Assembly: GCA_963782185.1 (NCBI GenBank) | Contig: CAWAJB010000019.1 | Span: 372,001 to 436,000, forward strand | Length of the DNA: 64,000 nt | Direction of reading: 5' to 3' | From: RYN-230 sp963782185 | GTDB taxonomy: Bacteria > Actinomycetota > Actinomycetes > Streptosporangiales > Streptosporangiaceae | Part shown: in pieces, positions 26,626-35,252 of the stretch | How positions within the stretch are numbered: the stretch's first letter is position 1 | Layout: each line of letters begins with the position of its first letter | Notes under the pieces: model-generated | Databases searched by the model: none | Told to the model about the DNA's origin: nothing | Seen by the model: the letters and a program-made list of their open reading frames with translations, nothing else | Program-made: the position numbers and the translations under genes

Positions 26626-26767
26626 GGCTGCGGTTCCTCAGTTGTCCTCACGCGCGCACAGGCCAGCGAACGCGTGGCATCGTCTCGTCGGTGTCAGTCA
26701 TTCTTCCTGGGCGCTGAGGGCACCAGGACGCGCACCCGCAGGGTCGGCCTGGTGTGGGTGGCAGACT

Positions 26768-27580
26768 TCAGTGTGCCATATCTTCCGCACTGATCGGGAA
26801 ACCAGCGTCAATGAGCACCTGCCGGTCCCGCGCGTCGAGAGGTGCTCCGGCCTGGCCCGCGGCCAGGCGGGCGGCCAGATCCGGGCGCAGCGCGGCGGTC
26901 CGGCGCAGCGCCTGGTCCCGCCGCCAGCGGGCGATGGCCGCGTGATCCCCGGACAGCAGGACCGGCGGGACCTCGCGACCGCGCCAGACCCGGGGCCGGG
27001 TGTACGCCGGCCCCTCGAGCAGGCCGGCCATCGGCCCCCCGCCGGCGCCGAATGAGTCGTCGGCCGCCGAAACCGCGTTGCCGAGGACGCCGGGCAGCAG
27101 CCGGCCGACCGCATCCACCATGACCAGCACCGCGGGTTCGCCGCCGGTCAGCACGTAGTCGCCGATCGATACCTCATCGACCGGCATCCGCTCCCGCGCG
27201 TCGTCCGCAACGCGCGCGTCGATCCCCTCGTACCGGCCACAAGCAAAAATCAAGGATCCGCAACGAGCCCATTCGGCCGCCATCACCTGCGTGAACGGGA
27301 CCCCCGCGGGCGTAGGAACCACCAGCCGGGCTGGCGCCGGGGCAGATCCGGTCACTGTGTCCAGCGCCTCACCCCAGGGCTCCGGCGACATCACCATGCC
27401 CGGGCCGCCGCCGAACGGGGCGTCGTCCACGGCGCGGTGCACCCCGTGGGCCCAGGCCCGCAGGTCGTGCACCCGGAGCTCGATGTCCCCGCGCGAGGCT
27501 GCCTTGCCCAGCAGCGAGACGCTGAGCGGGGTGAAGTAGTCCGGGAAGATCGTGATGATGTCGATGCGCAGCCGGCTCAC
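26768..27580 (-). CDS. trmD: tRNA (guanine-N1)-methyltransferase TrmD (270 aa)
   Basis: Methylates G37 of tRNAs reading CNN codons, preventing +1 frameshifts. SPOUT knot residues are seen in SIGDYVLTGGEPAVLVMVDA, with GGGPGMVM and the N-terminal IDIITIFPDYF. The GTG at 27580 is preceded by AGGAAG and sits one base from the rimM stop (TGA-G-GTG), so it is coupled to rimM. A much longer open frame reading back through the rimM repeats in another frame is spurious. Confidence 0.97.
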   Translation of the reverse strand: MSRLRIDIITIFPDYFTPLSVSLLGKAASRGDIELRVHDLRAWAHGVHRAVDDAPFGGGPGMVMSPEPWGEALDTVTGSAPAPARLVVPTPAGVPFTQVMAAEWARCGSLIFACGRYEGIDARVADDARERMPVDEVSIGDYVLTGGEPAVLVMVDAVGRLLPGVLGNAVSAADDSFGAGGGPMAGLLEGPAYTRPRVWRGREVPPVLLSGDHAAIARWRRDQALRRTAALRPDLAARLAAGQAGAPLDARDRQVLIDAGFPISAEDMAH

Positions 27581-27581
27581 C

Positions 27582-28601
27582 TCAGCTTCCTGCTGGCTCG
27601 GTTCGCGCCGGGCCGGCTGCTTCCTGACCGGTTGCTGCCCGGGCGGTTTGTGCCGGACGGGTGCCTGGCGTGCGGGTGTCCGCCGCACTGGTTTCTGCCG
27701 CGCGGGTCTCTGCCGCGCGGGTCTCTGCCGCGCGGGTCTCTGCCGCGCGGGTCTCTGCCGCGCGGGTCTCTGCCGCGCGGGTCTCTGCCGCGCGGGTCTC
27801 TGCCGCGCGGGTCTCTGCCGCGCGGGTCTCTGCCGCGCGGGTCTCTGCCGCGCGGGTCTCTGCCGCGCGGGTCTCTGCCGCGCGGGTCTCTGCCGCGCGG
27901 GTCTCTGCCGCGCGGGTCTCTGCCGCGCGGGTCTCTGCCGCGCGGGTCTCTGCCGCGCGGGTCTCTGCCGCACGGGCCTGACCGGATTCCCCGGCCGCCA
28001 GCTCGAGCAGCCCGGGCGGGGGATCGATGACGAGCCGGCCCGTGGCCAGGTCCACCTCGGGCACGATCGCGGCCACGAACGGGACCAGCAGCTCGTTGTC
28101 CGGCGTGCTCCGGGCCGGGCCGCCGGGCGCCTGGGCGGGGCCGCCCGGGCCGCGGACGGCCTGGGCGGCCCCATCCTGGGCTCCCGGAGATGACGTGGCG
28201 GGCCCGGGCTCGATAACGAGCAGGTCCTGCCCGAAGTGGCGGACGTCCGTGACCCGCCCCACCGGCTCGCCCGAGCTCGTGACCACGGCCAGCCCGATCA
28301 GCTCGTGATCGTGGAACTCGTCCGGGTCGCCGGTCGGCCCGGCCTCGGCGGAGTCCAGCGTGAGCCAGATCCCGCGCAGGTCCTCGGCCTGGTTCCGGTC
28401 GCCGACCCCGGCGAACTGGATCAGGAGCCGGCCGGAATGCCAGCGCGCCGATTCGACCGTGAGCGGGCCGGCCGCGACCGGGTCGGTGGCCAGCACGCGG
28501 CCCACGGCAAACCGGCGGTCCGGCTCATCGGTGCGTACTTCCACCGAAACCTCGCCGCGGACCCCGTGCGGCCGCGTGATCCGGCCGACGACCAGTTGCA
28601 T
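27582..28601 (-). CDS. rimM: Ribosome maturation factor RimM with expanded C-terminal repeat tail (339 aa)
   Basis: Helps mature the 30S head by binding S19. The N-terminal RimM domain (VVGRITRPHGVRGEVSVEV) and the PRC-barrel (LIGLAVVTSSGEPVGRVTDV, LLVPFVAAIVPEVDLATGRL) are intact and end near residue 205. After this comes a ~130-residue tail, of which ~90 residues (~209-299) are about 18 consecutive AAETR pentapeptides from a perfect 15-bp repeat. Typical RimM is 165-190 residues, so the tail nearly doubles it. The stop is one base from the trmD start. Confidence 0.95.
   Translation of the reverse strand: MQLVVGRITRPHGVRGEVSVEVRTDEPDRRFAVGRVLATDPVAAGPLTVESARWHSGRLLIQFAGVGDRNQAEDLRGIWLTLDSAEAGPTGDPDEFHDHELIGLAVVTSSGEPVGRVTDVRHFGQDLLVIEPGPATSSPGAQDGAAQAVRGPGGPAQAPGGPARSTPDNELLVPFVAAIVPEVDLATGRLVIDPPPGLLELAAGESGQARAAETRAAETRAAETRAAETRAAETRAAETRAAETRAAETRAAETRAAETRAAETRAAETRAAETRAAETRAAETRAAETRAAETRAAETRAAETSAADTRTPGTRPAQTARAATGQEAAGPARTEPAGS
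27704..27973 (-). repeat. Perfect 15-bp tandem repeat (~18 units) in the rimM 3' end
   Basis: Unit GGGTCTCTGCCGCGC (+ strand) repeats every 15 bp from 27704 to 27973, with essentially no differences between copies; degenerate units flank both ends. It encodes AAETR in the rimM frame. The unit has no stop in any of the six frames, which is why long spurious ORFs cross it. Confidence 0.98.
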
Positions 28602-28607
28602 GGCGGG

Positions 28608-28850
28608 CTAGCGAACCTCGTCCACGTCCAGCAGGTCGACCCGGACGTACTTGCCGCCGGCCAGCGAGCCGATCACGGTTCGCAGCGCCTTGGCGGTCCG
28701 GCCGCCCCGGCCGATGACCTTGCCGAGGTCCTCGGGGTGGACCCGCACCTCAAGGACCCGGCCCCGGCGCAGACCGTGGCTGTCCACCCGGACCTCATCC
28801 GGGTGCTCCACGATGCCTTTCACCAGGTGCTCGAGCGCCTCTTCCAGCAT
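28608..28850 (-). CDS. khpA: KH-domain RNA-binding protein KhpA (80 aa)
   Basis: Single KH domain with the GxxG loop in VIGRGGRTAKALRTVI, preceded by EVRVHPEDLGK. This is the small KH protein always found between rpsP and rimM. KhpA forms a dimer with KhpB/Jag and regulates cell elongation and mRNA fate in Gram-positives. The ATG at 28850 almost touches the rpsP stop (28852), showing tight coupling. Longer upstream frames run antisense-like through the rpsP repeats and are rejected. Confidence 0.93.
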   Translation of the reverse strand: MLEEALEHLVKGIVEHPDEVRVDSHGLRRGRVLEVRVHPEDLGKVIGRGGRTAKALRTVIGSLAGGKYVRVDLLDVDEVR

Positions 28851-28851
28851 C

Positions 28852-29910
28852 TCAGGCCCCGTCGCCCTGCTCCGCGGCCACCGGCTCGGCCTCAGCGGGG
28901 TCAGCCGCCTTGTCTGAGCCGGCCTCGTCCGTGCTGGCCTCATCCGTGCTGGCCTCGTCCGTGCTGGCCTCAGCCGTGCTGGCCTCGTCCGTGCTGGCCT
29001 CAGCCGTGCTGGCCTCGTCCGTGCTGGCCTCGTCCGTGCTGGCCTCAGCCGTGCTGGCCTCGTCCGTGCTGGCCTCGTCCGTGCTGGCCTCATCCGTGCT
29101 GGCCTCGTCCGTGCTGGCCTCGTCCGTGCTGGCCTCGTCCGTGCTGGCCTCGTCCGTGCTGGCCTCAGCCGTGCTGGCCTCAGCCGTGCTGGCCTCAGCC
29201 GTGCTGGCCTCGTCCGTGCTCGCCTTGGCCGTGCTGGCCTCGTCCGAGTCCGCGCTGGCCTCGGCCGGCTTCCCCTCCCCGGCCTCGTCCACCTGGGCCG
29301 AATCGGCCTTGGCGGAGTCAGCCTTCGCGGGCTCAGCCTTCGCGGGCTCAGCCTTCGCGGAGTCAGCCTTCGCGGAGTCAGCCTTGGCAGAGTCAGCCTT
29401 CGCCGTCTCGGGCTTGCCGCCCTTGCCCGCCGTGGCCGTCTTGCCACCGGAGCGTGGCTGGGACCGGCCGGAGCCGGCCTTCGCGCCGCTGGCGTCCGCG
29501 TCGGCCTGGTCGCCGTCGGCCTTGGCACCGGGCTTGCGCCCCTTGCCCTTGGCGCCGTCACCGACGCCGACGGCCTCCGCCACGGCGGCCGCGTAAGCGT
29601 CCTTCTTGTCGGCCTTGGGCGCCGCGGTCTTCAGCGTTCCCTCGGCACCAGGCAGGCCCTTGAACTTCTGCCAGTCGCCGGTGATCTCCAGGATCTTGCG
29701 GACCGGGTCGGTGGGCTGGGCGCCCACGGACAGCCAGTGCTGAGCCCGCTCCGAGTCGACCTCGATGAACGAGGGCTCACTCTTCGGGTGGTACTTGCCG
29801 ATCTCCTCGATCGCGCGGCCGTCCCGCTTGGTCCGGGCGTCAGCCACGATGATCCGGTAAAACGGCGCATGGATCTTGCCCATGCGCTTCAGCTTGATCT
29901 TGACAGCCAC
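28852..29910 (-). CDS. rpsP: 30S ribosomal protein S16 with very long repeat-rich tail (352 aa)
   Basis: The N-terminal ~85 residues are a normal S16 (AVKIKLKRMGKIHAPFYRII, IEEIGKYHPKSEPSF). Then comes a ~260-residue Ala/Lys/Asp/Glu/Ser/Thr-rich tail. It contains six ADSAK/AEPAK pentapeptides and about 21 DEAST/AEAST pentapeptides from 15-bp repeats. Actinobacterial S16 often has a short Ala/Lys-rich extension, but one of this length (total 352 versus ~140-170) is unusual and must reach far out of the 30S subunit or be processed. The start is the conserved GTG. Heads the rpsP-khpA-rimM-trmD operon. Confidence 0.95.
   Translation of the reverse strand: MAVKIKLKRMGKIHAPFYRIIVADARTKRDGRAIEEIGKYHPKSEPSFIEVDSERAQHWLSVGAQPTDPVRKILEITGDWQKFKGLPGAEGTLKTAAPKADKKDAYAAAVAEAVGVGDGAKGKGRKPGAKADGDQADADASGAKAGSGRSQPRSGGKTATAGKGGKPETAKADSAKADSAKADSAKAEPAKAEPAKADSAKADSAQVDEAGEGKPAEASADSDEASTAKASTDEASTAEASTAEASTAEASTDEASTDEASTDEASTDEASTDEASTDEASTDEASTAEASTDEASTDEASTAEASTDEASTAEASTDEASTDEASTDEAGSDKAADPAEAEPVAAEQGDGA
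28931..29245 (-). repeat. 15-bp tandem repeat (~21 units) in the rpsP 3' end
   Basis: Units GTGCTGGCCTCGTCC and GTGCTGGCCTCAGCC start every 15 bp from 28931 to 29231. The two types differ by a two-base change that switches DEAST to AEAST; single other variants occur. The interleaving of types suggests repeated unequal exchange. Confidence 0.97.
29311..29400 (-). repeat. 15-bp tandem repeat (6 units), second array in rpsP
   Basis: Units CGCGGAGTCAGCCTT and variants start at 29311, 29326, 29341, 29356, 29371 and 29386, encoding ADSAK/AEPAK. It differs in sequence from the neighbouring DEAST array, so two independent expansions exist in one gene tail. Confidence 0.93.
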
Positions 29911-30204
29911 GGGTGTGGTCTCTCCCAGTTAAAGCTCGGATTGCAGACTGCGCTCGCGCCGGGTGAGGACCACCGCGTCGGCCTGCTCGGTCCCGGGGCT
30001 GACGAGCGTGAGAGGGCGTCGCCGGATCCCGGGGTGACCGTCACATTGTGCCAGAGACCCGGGGGCAGGGCGTAATCGAAGCGAATCCCGCTCCCGGCGG
30101 GGCCGTTCCGGCGTCCCCGCTCCCCTCGCGCGGTCCCCCCGGGGCCGCGGCGAAAAGACCGTTAGGGAACGTCTTCCGTCGTGGTCACGAGAGGGAGCCA
30201 GGGG
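29911..30204. other. Intergenic region between rpsP and ffh
   Basis: About 290 bp without a credible gene. It should hold the rpsP operon promoter. TCTCTCCCAGTTAAAGCTCGG just upstream of rpsP is the AT-richest spot. No terminator hairpin with a T-run was seen after ffh. Confidence 0.4.
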
Positions 30205-31938
30205 CTACTTCTCGTCGTCCTTCTTCTGGCGGTTGCGCCGGAGGAGGCCGAAGCCGGCGGGCAGGCTCGCCGGGCCGGACGTGCCGCCGGTCAGCGAGTC
30301 CGGCGGCGGCATCTTGCTGGCCACCTTGCCTGCTGCCCGCAGCGCGGCCGGGTTGGAGGTCAGCGCCTCCAGGCTCGCGGCCAGTTCCTCCTGCGAGCCG
30401 GGCATGCCGCCCAGCGCACCGGCGCCGCTCCCGCCCAGTCCCGGGCCGGGAAGGGCCGGGCCCGCACCGTTGCCGGCCTTGGGGGCGCCGCTCGCATTGG
30501 CGGGGGTCTTGCCCGCTGCCGGGTTGCCGCCGGGACGCCCGCCCTTGGGCTTCTTCTTGTTGTTCTTCTTGCCCTTGGCGCTCTTGGTCGCGGCCCGGCG
30601 CATGCCCGGGATGGCGGGCATGCCGGGCATCCCGCCGCCGCCCATCATCTGCCGCATCATCTTCTGGCCCTCGAGGAACCGGACGACGAGGTTGTTCACC
30701 TCACCGACCGTGACGCCCGAGCCGTTAGCGATCCGCGCCCGGCGGCCGCCGTTGAGGATCTTCGGGTTGCGGCGTTCCGCGGGGGTCATCGAGTTGACGA
30801 TGGCCGCCGCGCGGTCCAGGTCCTTGTCGCTGATCTGGCTGAGCAGCTCACGGTTCTGCCCCGCGCCCGGCAGCATGCCGAGCAGGTTCCCGATGGGGCC
30901 GAGCTTGCGCACCATGGCCAGCTGCTCGACGAAGTCCTCGAGCGTGAAGCCCTCGCCGGAGGCGAGCTTGCTGGCCATCGAGGCGGCCTGATCCTCGTCG
31001 AAGGCCCGTTCCGCCTGCTCGATCAGGGTGAGCATGTCGCCCATGTCGAGGATCCGCGAGGCCATCCGGTCGGGGTGGAAGACGTCGAAGTCCTCGAGCT
31101 TCTCCCCGGACGACGCGAACATCACCGGGCGCCCGGTCAGCTCGGCGATGGACAGCGCCGCGCCACCGCGGGCGTCGCCGTCCAGTTTGGTCAGCACGAC
31201 GCCGTCGTAGCCGACGCCGTCCAGGAACGCCTGCGCGGTGGCCACCGCGTCCTGGCCGATCATCGCGTCCACCACGAACAGGATCTCGTCCGGGTCGGTG
31301 GCGTCCCTGATCGACACAGCCTGGCGCATCATCTCCTCGTCGATGCCCAGCCGGCCGGCGGTGTCGATCACGACCACGTTGTGCTGGCGGCGCCGGGCTT
31401 CCTCGATCGAGTCGCGGGCCACCTGGACCGGGTCGCCCACCCCGTTGCCCGGCTGGGGGGCGTAGACCGCCGCCCCGGCCTGCTCGCCCACCACCTGGAG
31501 CTGCTGGACGGCGTTGGGGCGCTGCAGGTCCGCGGCGACCAGCATCGGCGTGTTGCCCTGATGCTGCAGCCAGAGGGCGAGCTTGCCCGCCAGCGTGGTC
31601 TTACCGGACCCCTGCAGGCCCGCGAGCATGATCACGGTCGGCGAGACCTTGGCGAACCGCAGCCTGCGGGCCTCGCCGCCGAGGATGGTGATCAGTTCCT
31701 CGTGAACGATCTTGATGACCTGCTGGGCCGGGTTGAGCGCCGTGGAGACCTCTTCCGACGACGCGCGCTCCTTGATGCGGGCGATGAACTCCCGCACCAC
31801 AGGGAGGGCCACGTCTGCCTCGAGCAGGGCGATGCGGATCTCGCGGGCCGTCGCGTCGATGTCGGCCGCGGACAGCCGCCCACGCCCGCGCAGGGTGGAG
31901 AAGACCTGGGTCAGCCGATCGGAGAGTGTCTCGAACAC
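30205..31938 (-). CDS. ffh: Signal recognition particle protein Ffh (577 aa)
   Basis: GTPase that, with 4.5S RNA, targets nascent membrane proteins to FtsY. N domain begins MFETLSDRLTQVFSTLRGRG; G domain has GLQGSGKTTLAGK, DTAGRLGID and TKLDGDARGG; the M domain is Met-rich (GQKMMRQMM). A Lys-rich then Gly/Pro/Ala-rich C-terminal extension of ~120 residues makes it longer than the usual ~450-520. Start is a GTG; there is no long alternative. Its receptor gene ftsY is 3.5 kb away on the same strand. Confidence 0.97.
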   Translation of the reverse strand: MFETLSDRLTQVFSTLRGRGRLSAADIDATAREIRIALLEADVALPVVREFIARIKERASSEEVSTALNPAQQVIKIVHEELITILGGEARRLRFAKVSPTVIMLAGLQGSGKTTLAGKLALWLQHQGNTPMLVAADLQRPNAVQQLQVVGEQAGAAVYAPQPGNGVGDPVQVARDSIEEARRRQHNVVVIDTAGRLGIDEEMMRQAVSIRDATDPDEILFVVDAMIGQDAVATAQAFLDGVGYDGVVLTKLDGDARGGAALSIAELTGRPVMFASSGEKLEDFDVFHPDRMASRILDMGDMLTLIEQAERAFDEDQAASMASKLASGEGFTLEDFVEQLAMVRKLGPIGNLLGMLPGAGQNRELLSQISDKDLDRAAAIVNSMTPAERRNPKILNGGRRARIANGSGVTVGEVNNLVVRFLEGQKMMRQMMGGGGMPGMPAIPGMRRAATKSAKGKKNNKKKPKGGRPGGNPAAGKTPANASGAPKAGNGAGPALPGPGLGGSGAGALGGMPGSQEELAASLEALTSNPAALRAAGKVASKMPPPDSLTGGTSGPASLPAGFGLLRRNRQKKDDEK

Positions 31939-32005
31939 GCATCCCAGGCTATCCGGTCATGACCACCGGGTCAGTGCTCCTGGCGGGGCGGACTGGGTCA
32001 GTTCG

Positions 32006-32065
32006 CCCGTGCTCAGCCAGCCCGTGCTCAGCCAGCCCCTGCTCAGCCAGTACGTGCTCAGCCAG
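32006..32065 (-). repeat. 15-bp tandem repeat (4 units) over the glnD stop codon
   Basis: Units CCCGTGCTCAGCCAG at 32006 and 32021, CCCCTGCTCAGCCAG at 32036 and TACGTGCTCAGCCAG at 32051. The glnD stop (TCA at 32058-32060) is in the last unit, and each downstream copy repeats the stop in frame, mirroring the xerC case. Confidence 0.95.
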
Positions 32066-34316
32066 TGAGGGCGGCGAGGACCTGGGCGGCAATCTTCCCC
32101 CGGATGCGGGACCCGCCGACCGGGCCGCCGGACGCGTCCACCACGTAGAACACGTCCACCGCCTCGGCGCCGAGCGTTTCCACCCGGGCCGCCTTCACGT
32201 CCAGGCCACAGTCACCGAGCGCGCGGCCGATCCGCCAGAGCAGCCCCGGGGCGTCGTGGGCCCGCACTTCCACCACCGTCGCCGTCCGCGAGGCGTCGTC
32301 CAGCAGGGTGACCTTGGGCGGCGCCACCGGCGTCGGGACCGGCGACTCCCGGTAGGCGCGCATCCGCCGCTCCAGCCGTTCCGCCACGTCGAGCCGCCCT
32401 TCCAGGGCCCGGCGCAAGTCGCTGGTGACCAGGTCCGCATCCGGCGGGTCACCGTACTCGGGGGCGACGGTGAACGCGGCCACGGCCATGTTCCCGTGCG
32501 AGGTGGCGTTCGCGGAGCGCACCGCCAGCCGGTGCGAGGCGAGCACCCCGGCGGCCTGCCACAGCAGCCCCGGGCGGTCCGGCGCGACGATGGTCACCTC
32601 GGAGCCCTTCAGCCGGGCGGCGGGTGCCCCCTCGTCGGCGAGCGCGGCCTGATCCGCGCGCAACGGCAGCGGCTCGGCGGGAACCTCCCCGGCCAGCCGG
32701 GACTCCACCCGCCGGACCAGGTCACCGACCAGGCCTTCCTTCCAGTCGTTCCAGGCGGCCGGCCCCGTCGCCTGGCCGTCCGCGATGGCCAGCATGTGCA
32801 GCAACTCAAGGAGGGACCGCCCGCCCACCACGGAGGCCACCTGGGTCACGGTGACCGGGTCGTCGAGATCGCGCCGCGTCGCCGTCTGCGGCAGCAGCAG
32901 GTGGTGCCGCACGGCCCCGGCGACCAGTTCCGCGTCGGACGGCCCGAGCCCCACGCGGCGGGCCGCGTCCCGGGCCACGACCTCGCCGGTGACCCGGTGA
33001 TCGCCAGGCCATCCCTTGCCGATGTCGTGCAGCAGGGCGGAGAGCAGCAGCAGGTCGGGCCGGGCTACGTTCCGGGTGAGGACGGCCGCCCGCGCGGCGG
33101 TTTCCACCAGGTGCCGGTCCACCGTGTAGGTGTGCAGCGGGTTGCGCTGGGGCCGGTTGCGGACCCGGTCCCAGTCCGGCAGCAGGCTCGCGACCAGGCC
33201 TTCCTGGTCCAGCGCCTCCCAGACCGGGACGGCGGCCGGGCCCGCGCCGAGCAGCGCGACCAGGGCATCCCGGGCTTCCGGCGGCCAGGGCACCGGCAGC
33301 GGCGGGCACTCGGCCAGCCTGGTCAGCGTGCGCGGCGCGAGCGCCAGCGCGGCCTGGGCGGCCGCAGCCGCGGCGCGCAGCGGGAGCGCCGGGTCGGAGG
33401 CCGGGTCCGCGGCCCGGGCCAGCACCACCTCGCCGTCCTGTTCGACCAGCCCGTCCGCCAGCGGGCGGCGCTGGGCCTTGCCGCGCCGCCTGCCGCCCCG
33501 GCTGCGCTGGGCCTGGCGGAACGCCTGGTCCACCGAGTAGGCGACGGCGCGGCCGGCCCCGGCCAGGTGGCGCATGAGCACGTCCGCGTCCAGCAGCCCG
33601 AGCACCCGGGCCACCTCGTCCTGCTCCTGCAGGACGAGCCGGTCGGTGGGGCGGCCGGTGATTTCGTGCAGCGCGTGGCGTGCGTCCATGATCGACTCAT
33701 ACGCGGCCCGGACCCGGGGTCCGGGACCGGGCGCCACCCACGCGGCCGCGATGGCCTGGATCGCGTGCACGTCCCGCAGCCCGCCCCGTGCTTCCTTGAG
33801 ATCAGGCTCGAGCAGGAAGGCCAGCTCGCCGCTGCGCTGGGCTCGTTCCACGTGCAGCGCCTGCAGTTCCGCCAGCCGGGTGCCGGCCGAGGCCCGCCAG
33901 TCCTCCAGGGCCCGCAGGCGCAGCGCGTTGGTGAGATCAGGGTCGCCCGCCACATGACGGGCGTACAGCAGCCCGAGGACGACCTTCAGGTCGGTCCTCG
34001 CCACCCGGCGGGCCTCCTTCATGGTGCGCACGGCGTGGTCCAGCCGGATGCCGGAATCCCAGATGGGGTACCAGATCCGGTCCGCCATCGCGGCGATGCC
34101 GTCCCGGCCGTCATGCAGCAGGAGCACATCGAGATCGCTGCCGGGCAGCAGCTCGCGCCGCCCGTAGCCTCCCACGGCGACCAGGGCGACCCCCGGTTCC
34201 GCGCCCAGCAGGGAGGCCAGCCAGCGGTCGGTTTCCGCGCTCCGCCGGGCGCGGTCGGCGGCGAACGACGTCAGGGGAGGCCCATCGGATTGCGGACGAG
34301 CGGAGGGTACGGACAT
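32058..34316 (-). CDS. glnD: [Protein-PII] uridylyltransferase / uridylyl-removing enzyme GlnD (752 aa)
   Basis: Bifunctional nitrogen sensor that modifies PII. Nucleotidyltransferase motif GGYGRRELLPGSDLDVLLL, PII-uridylyltransferase helical region, HD domain (LLHDIGKGWPGDHRVTGEVV) and two C-terminal ACT domains (VTIVAPDRPGLLWQAAGVL and VRAHDAPGLLWRIGRALGD) that bind glutamine. In actinobacteria it adenylylates rather than uridylylates PII. The start is the ATG at 34316; a GTG one codon upstream is equally possible and no ribosome site is clear. It follows glnB by ~64 bp on the same strand. Confidence 0.95.
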   Translation of the reverse strand: MSVPSARPQSDGPPLTSFAADRARRSAETDRWLASLLGAEPGVALVAVGGYGRRELLPGSDLDVLLLHDGRDGIAAMADRIWYPIWDSGIRLDHAVRTMKEARRVARTDLKVVLGLLYARHVAGDPDLTNALRLRALEDWRASAGTRLAELQALHVERAQRSGELAFLLEPDLKEARGGLRDVHAIQAIAAAWVAPGPGPRVRAAYESIMDARHALHEITGRPTDRLVLQEQDEVARVLGLLDADVLMRHLAGAGRAVAYSVDQAFRQAQRSRGGRRRGKAQRRPLADGLVEQDGEVVLARAADPASDPALPLRAAAAAAQAALALAPRTLTRLAECPPLPVPWPPEARDALVALLGAGPAAVPVWEALDQEGLVASLLPDWDRVRNRPQRNPLHTYTVDRHLVETAARAAVLTRNVARPDLLLLSALLHDIGKGWPGDHRVTGEVVARDAARRVGLGPSDAELVAGAVRHHLLLPQTATRRDLDDPVTVTQVASVVGGRSLLELLHMLAIADGQATGPAAWNDWKEGLVGDLVRRVESRLAGEVPAEPLPLRADQAALADEGAPAARLKGSEVTIVAPDRPGLLWQAAGVLASHRLAVRSANATSHGNMAVAAFTVAPEYGDPPDADLVTSDLRRALEGRLDVAERLERRMRAYRESPVPTPVAPPKVTLLDDASRTATVVEVRAHDAPGLLWRIGRALGDCGLDVKAARVETLGAEAVDVFYVVDASGGPVGGSRIRGKIAAQVLAALTG

Positions 34317-34380
34317 CACGACTGCCCAACCCCCCGACCCGTACGGCGCACTCCGATCAGACCTCTATCGCTAGTAGGGG

Positions 34381-34719
34381 CTAGAGAGCGCCTGAACCGC
34401 GCTCACCAGTCCGGACCCGCACAACGGTTTCAACCGGGAGGGCCCAGACCTTCCCGTCCCCAATGCGTCCAGTCTGCGCTGCCTTAACGATCACCCCGAT
34501 CAGGTCGTCGGTGTCCTCGTCGTCACAGAGCACTTCCAGTCTTACCTTGGGCACGAGGTCAACCTGGTACTCAGCGCCACGGTAGACCTCGGTGTGACCG
34601 CGCTGGCGGCCGTAGCCGCTCGCCTCGCTCACGGTCATCCCGTGGACACCAAAGGCCTGCAGCGCCGCCTTCACCTCGTCCAGCTTGAACGGTTTGATTA
34701 CGGCAGTGATGAGCTTCAT
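34381..34719 (-). CDS. glnB: Nitrogen regulatory PII protein (112 aa)
   Basis: Trimeric 2-oxoglutarate/ATP sensor. N-terminus MKLITAVIKPFKLDEVKAAL, T-loop with the modifiable Tyr in VYRGAEYQVDLVPK, and the C-terminal signature GKVWALPVETVVRVRTGERG. AAGGTGG lies ~6 nt before the ATG. It is paired with glnD. The ammonium-transporter gene amtB, which normally precedes it in actinomycetes, is not present upstream; instead ~680 bp of non-coding repeat-bearing DNA follows. Confidence 0.97.
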   Translation of the reverse strand: MKLITAVIKPFKLDEVKAALQAFGVHGMTVSEASGYGRQRGHTEVYRGAEYQVDLVPKVRLEVLCDDEDTDDLIGVIVKAAQTGRIGDGKVWALPVETVVRVRTGERGSGAL

Positions 34720-35202
34720 GCGACCACCTTCTCGGGGCACCCTGTCCTGTGCCGACCTTCCGCCAAAGGCGTTTCGCCCGCCATCACAGAGTGTTTCGGG
34801 GGAGTGAAAGACGTGTGTCACATGTTACGAGCAGGTTTCGCGCTCCGGCGGGACCGGGCGGACGGGAGTTTCCGGTGATGCCGGGCGTACTTCTGCGTCC
34901 GCGTGGTAGCGGCGGAACACCCCGGTGGCCGCGCACCTGGTGATCGGCGGGACCTATCCAGGTCCGGTCGGCCGGGCAGATCCGGCCCCGCCCGCTCCTC
35001 GCGGGCGCCTGCGGGTCCAGGCCTCATGCTCGCGCCTCCGGGGCCGGCGCCTCCCGGGGCCCCGCGCGTCCCCGGGCCCGCGCCTCGGGCTCCAGGCCTC
35101 AGGTCCGCGCCTCCGGGGCCCGCGCCTCGGGGTCCAGGCCTCAGGTCCGCGCCTCCGGGGCCCGGCGTCAGGCCCCGCACTCCGGAGGCGCCCCACCCTC
35201 TA
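34720..35202. other. Non-coding GC-rich region between ftsY and glnB
   Basis: No gene with a ribosome site or coding bias is seen. From ~35025 to 35170 there are two imperfect copies (~42 bp apart) of a block containing CCAGGCCTCAGGTCCGCGCC. The AT-richer part near 34770-34830 is the likely glnB promoter region. Open frames across the repeats are Gly/Pro/Arg-only and rejected. Confidence 0.5.
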
Positions 35203-35252
35203 CGTGATCATGGGTTTGGTGTGGCTATAGCAACACCAAACCCATGATCACG
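35203..35252. terminator. Long perfect palindrome with TGATCATGGG core, downstream of ftsY
   Basis: Left arm 35203-35222 (CGTGATCATGGGTTTGGTGT) is perfectly complementary to 35233-35252. The 10-nt centre contains the self-complementary GCTATAGC. It lies ~150 bp past the ftsY stop. There is no T-tract, so it may act as a bidirectional transcription-ending hairpin, an mRNA stabiliser or a protein site. The core recurs in another palindrome at 56645-56692. Confidence 0.7.

Noticed and set aside
26768..28174. Long 468-aa minus-strand ORF containing RQRPA repeats fused to TrmD
   Set aside because: The repeat part is the rimM array read in another frame; conserved TrmD begins at the GTG at 27580.
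34818..35180. 120-aa minus-strand ORF upstream of glnB
   Set aside because: Product of GC-rich repeats; no start signal or conserved sequence.
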